Origin: a bacterium
GTDB lineage: Bacteria; Planctomycetota; UBA1135; UBA2386
Assembly (NCBI GenBank): GCA_030432695.1
Contig: JAUILN010000005.1
Location: forward strand, 434,001 to 498,000
DNA length: 64,000 nucleotides
Direction: 5' to 3'
Positions 63,933 to 64,000 of the stretch are shown here, in pieces. Each line of letters begins with the position of its first letter. Positions within the stretch are counted from its first letter, which is position 1. The notes under the pieces are model-generated. The model worked only from the letters and a program-made list of their open reading frames with translations, was not told where the DNA came from and made no database searches. The translations under genes were made by a program, and so were the position numbers.

Positions 63933-64000
63933 TCAGATGGGCCCGACACGGTCGGACCGGGCCCGGCGGCGGATGCCGATCCAATCTCGGAGCGGCACCT
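63933..64000 (-). CDS. Possible C-terminal end of a gene entering from the right edge
   Basis: Read leftward from base 64000, the frame gives VPLRDWIGIRRRARSDRVGPI and a TGA stop (63935-63933). Codon third positions are mostly C or G and the peptide is plausible, but with only about 21 codons this is weak and no family can be named. Confidence 0.3.
   Translation of the reverse strand, partial: VPLRDWIGIRRRARSDRVGPI

Noticed and set aside
63677..63949. Possible small leftward gene upstream of the RsbW-like gene
   Set aside because: Arg/Gly/Ser-rich first half, no ribosome-binding site seen, no domain; only the last 40 codons look coding, which is insufficient.

Overview
The window is about 70 percent GC, densely coded on both strands and reads as one chromosomal segment of a bacterium. 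The best guess is a planctomycete (Planctomycetota). The reasons are an ECF sigma gene of the planctomycete-expanded type overlapping a giant Ser/Thr kinase with a WD40 tail, a second membrane Ser/Thr kinase, a very large secretome of repeat-rich proteins with signal peptides, and a Gld-type ABC operon with DUF4340. The recurring Cys/Gly C-terminal module seen in the protein at 54857-57163 recalls the deep-branching Saltatorellus/Engelhardtia/Rohdeia-like lineages; that placement is inference.

Layout, left half. 1-5412 (+): a discoidin-PhoD phosphatase cut by the window start, an exported 2-hydroxyacid dehydrogenase with an unusual N-terminal domain, and a DUF2891 protein. 5451-9329 (-): NlpC/P60-like protein, DedA-like membrane protein, CAP-domain protein, propeller lipoprotein. 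9522-11180 (+): ETF-quinone oxidoreductase. 11190-15808 (-): double-esterase fusion, PhoA-type alkaline phosphatase, ferrochelatase. 15935-21507: alpha/beta hydrolase, secreted protein of unknown role, glutathione peroxidase (-), VIT-VWA protein. 21488-26890 (-): housekeeping cluster gap, pgk, rpe, accD, truD. 27021-33082 (+): tilS, FHA-like kinase, DUF167, a PNP-like protein with a rewritten active site, purN.

Layout, right half. 33089-39047: DUF4198 protein (-), a short stretch holding an inverted-repeat element and a probable DAHP-synthase gene scrap, AraC regulator and VOC protein (+), then the MrfB/MrfA DNA-repair pair and a lipoprotein (-). 39177-42556 (+): FIST sensor and hybrid histidine kinase, translationally coupled. 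42642-54644 (-): DUF4340, GldG, GldF, GldA operon, dnaK, MATE exporter, secreted alpha-toroid/discoidin protein, TPR protein. 54857-61010 (+): secreted propeller protein, ECF sigma factor and its kinase-WD40 partner. 61150-63631 (-): an overlapping three-gene signalling operon made of RsbW-like kinase, PP2C phosphatase and a stand-alone receiver.

Together the genes cover central carbon metabolism, fatty acid, haem and purine synthesis, tRNA modification, DNA repair and signal transduction, with many exported hydrolases. There is no phage, IS element, CRISPR array, rRNA or tRNA that I can recognise. The most unusual items are the PNP-like protein beside purN, the ETF-QO lacking one iron-sulfur Cys, the exported dehydrogenase fusion, the FIST/hybrid-kinase pair with degenerate output domains, and the inverted repeat next to the aroF-like scrap. 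Starts were moved in many genes because overlapping upstream reading frames are open in this GC-rich DNA.
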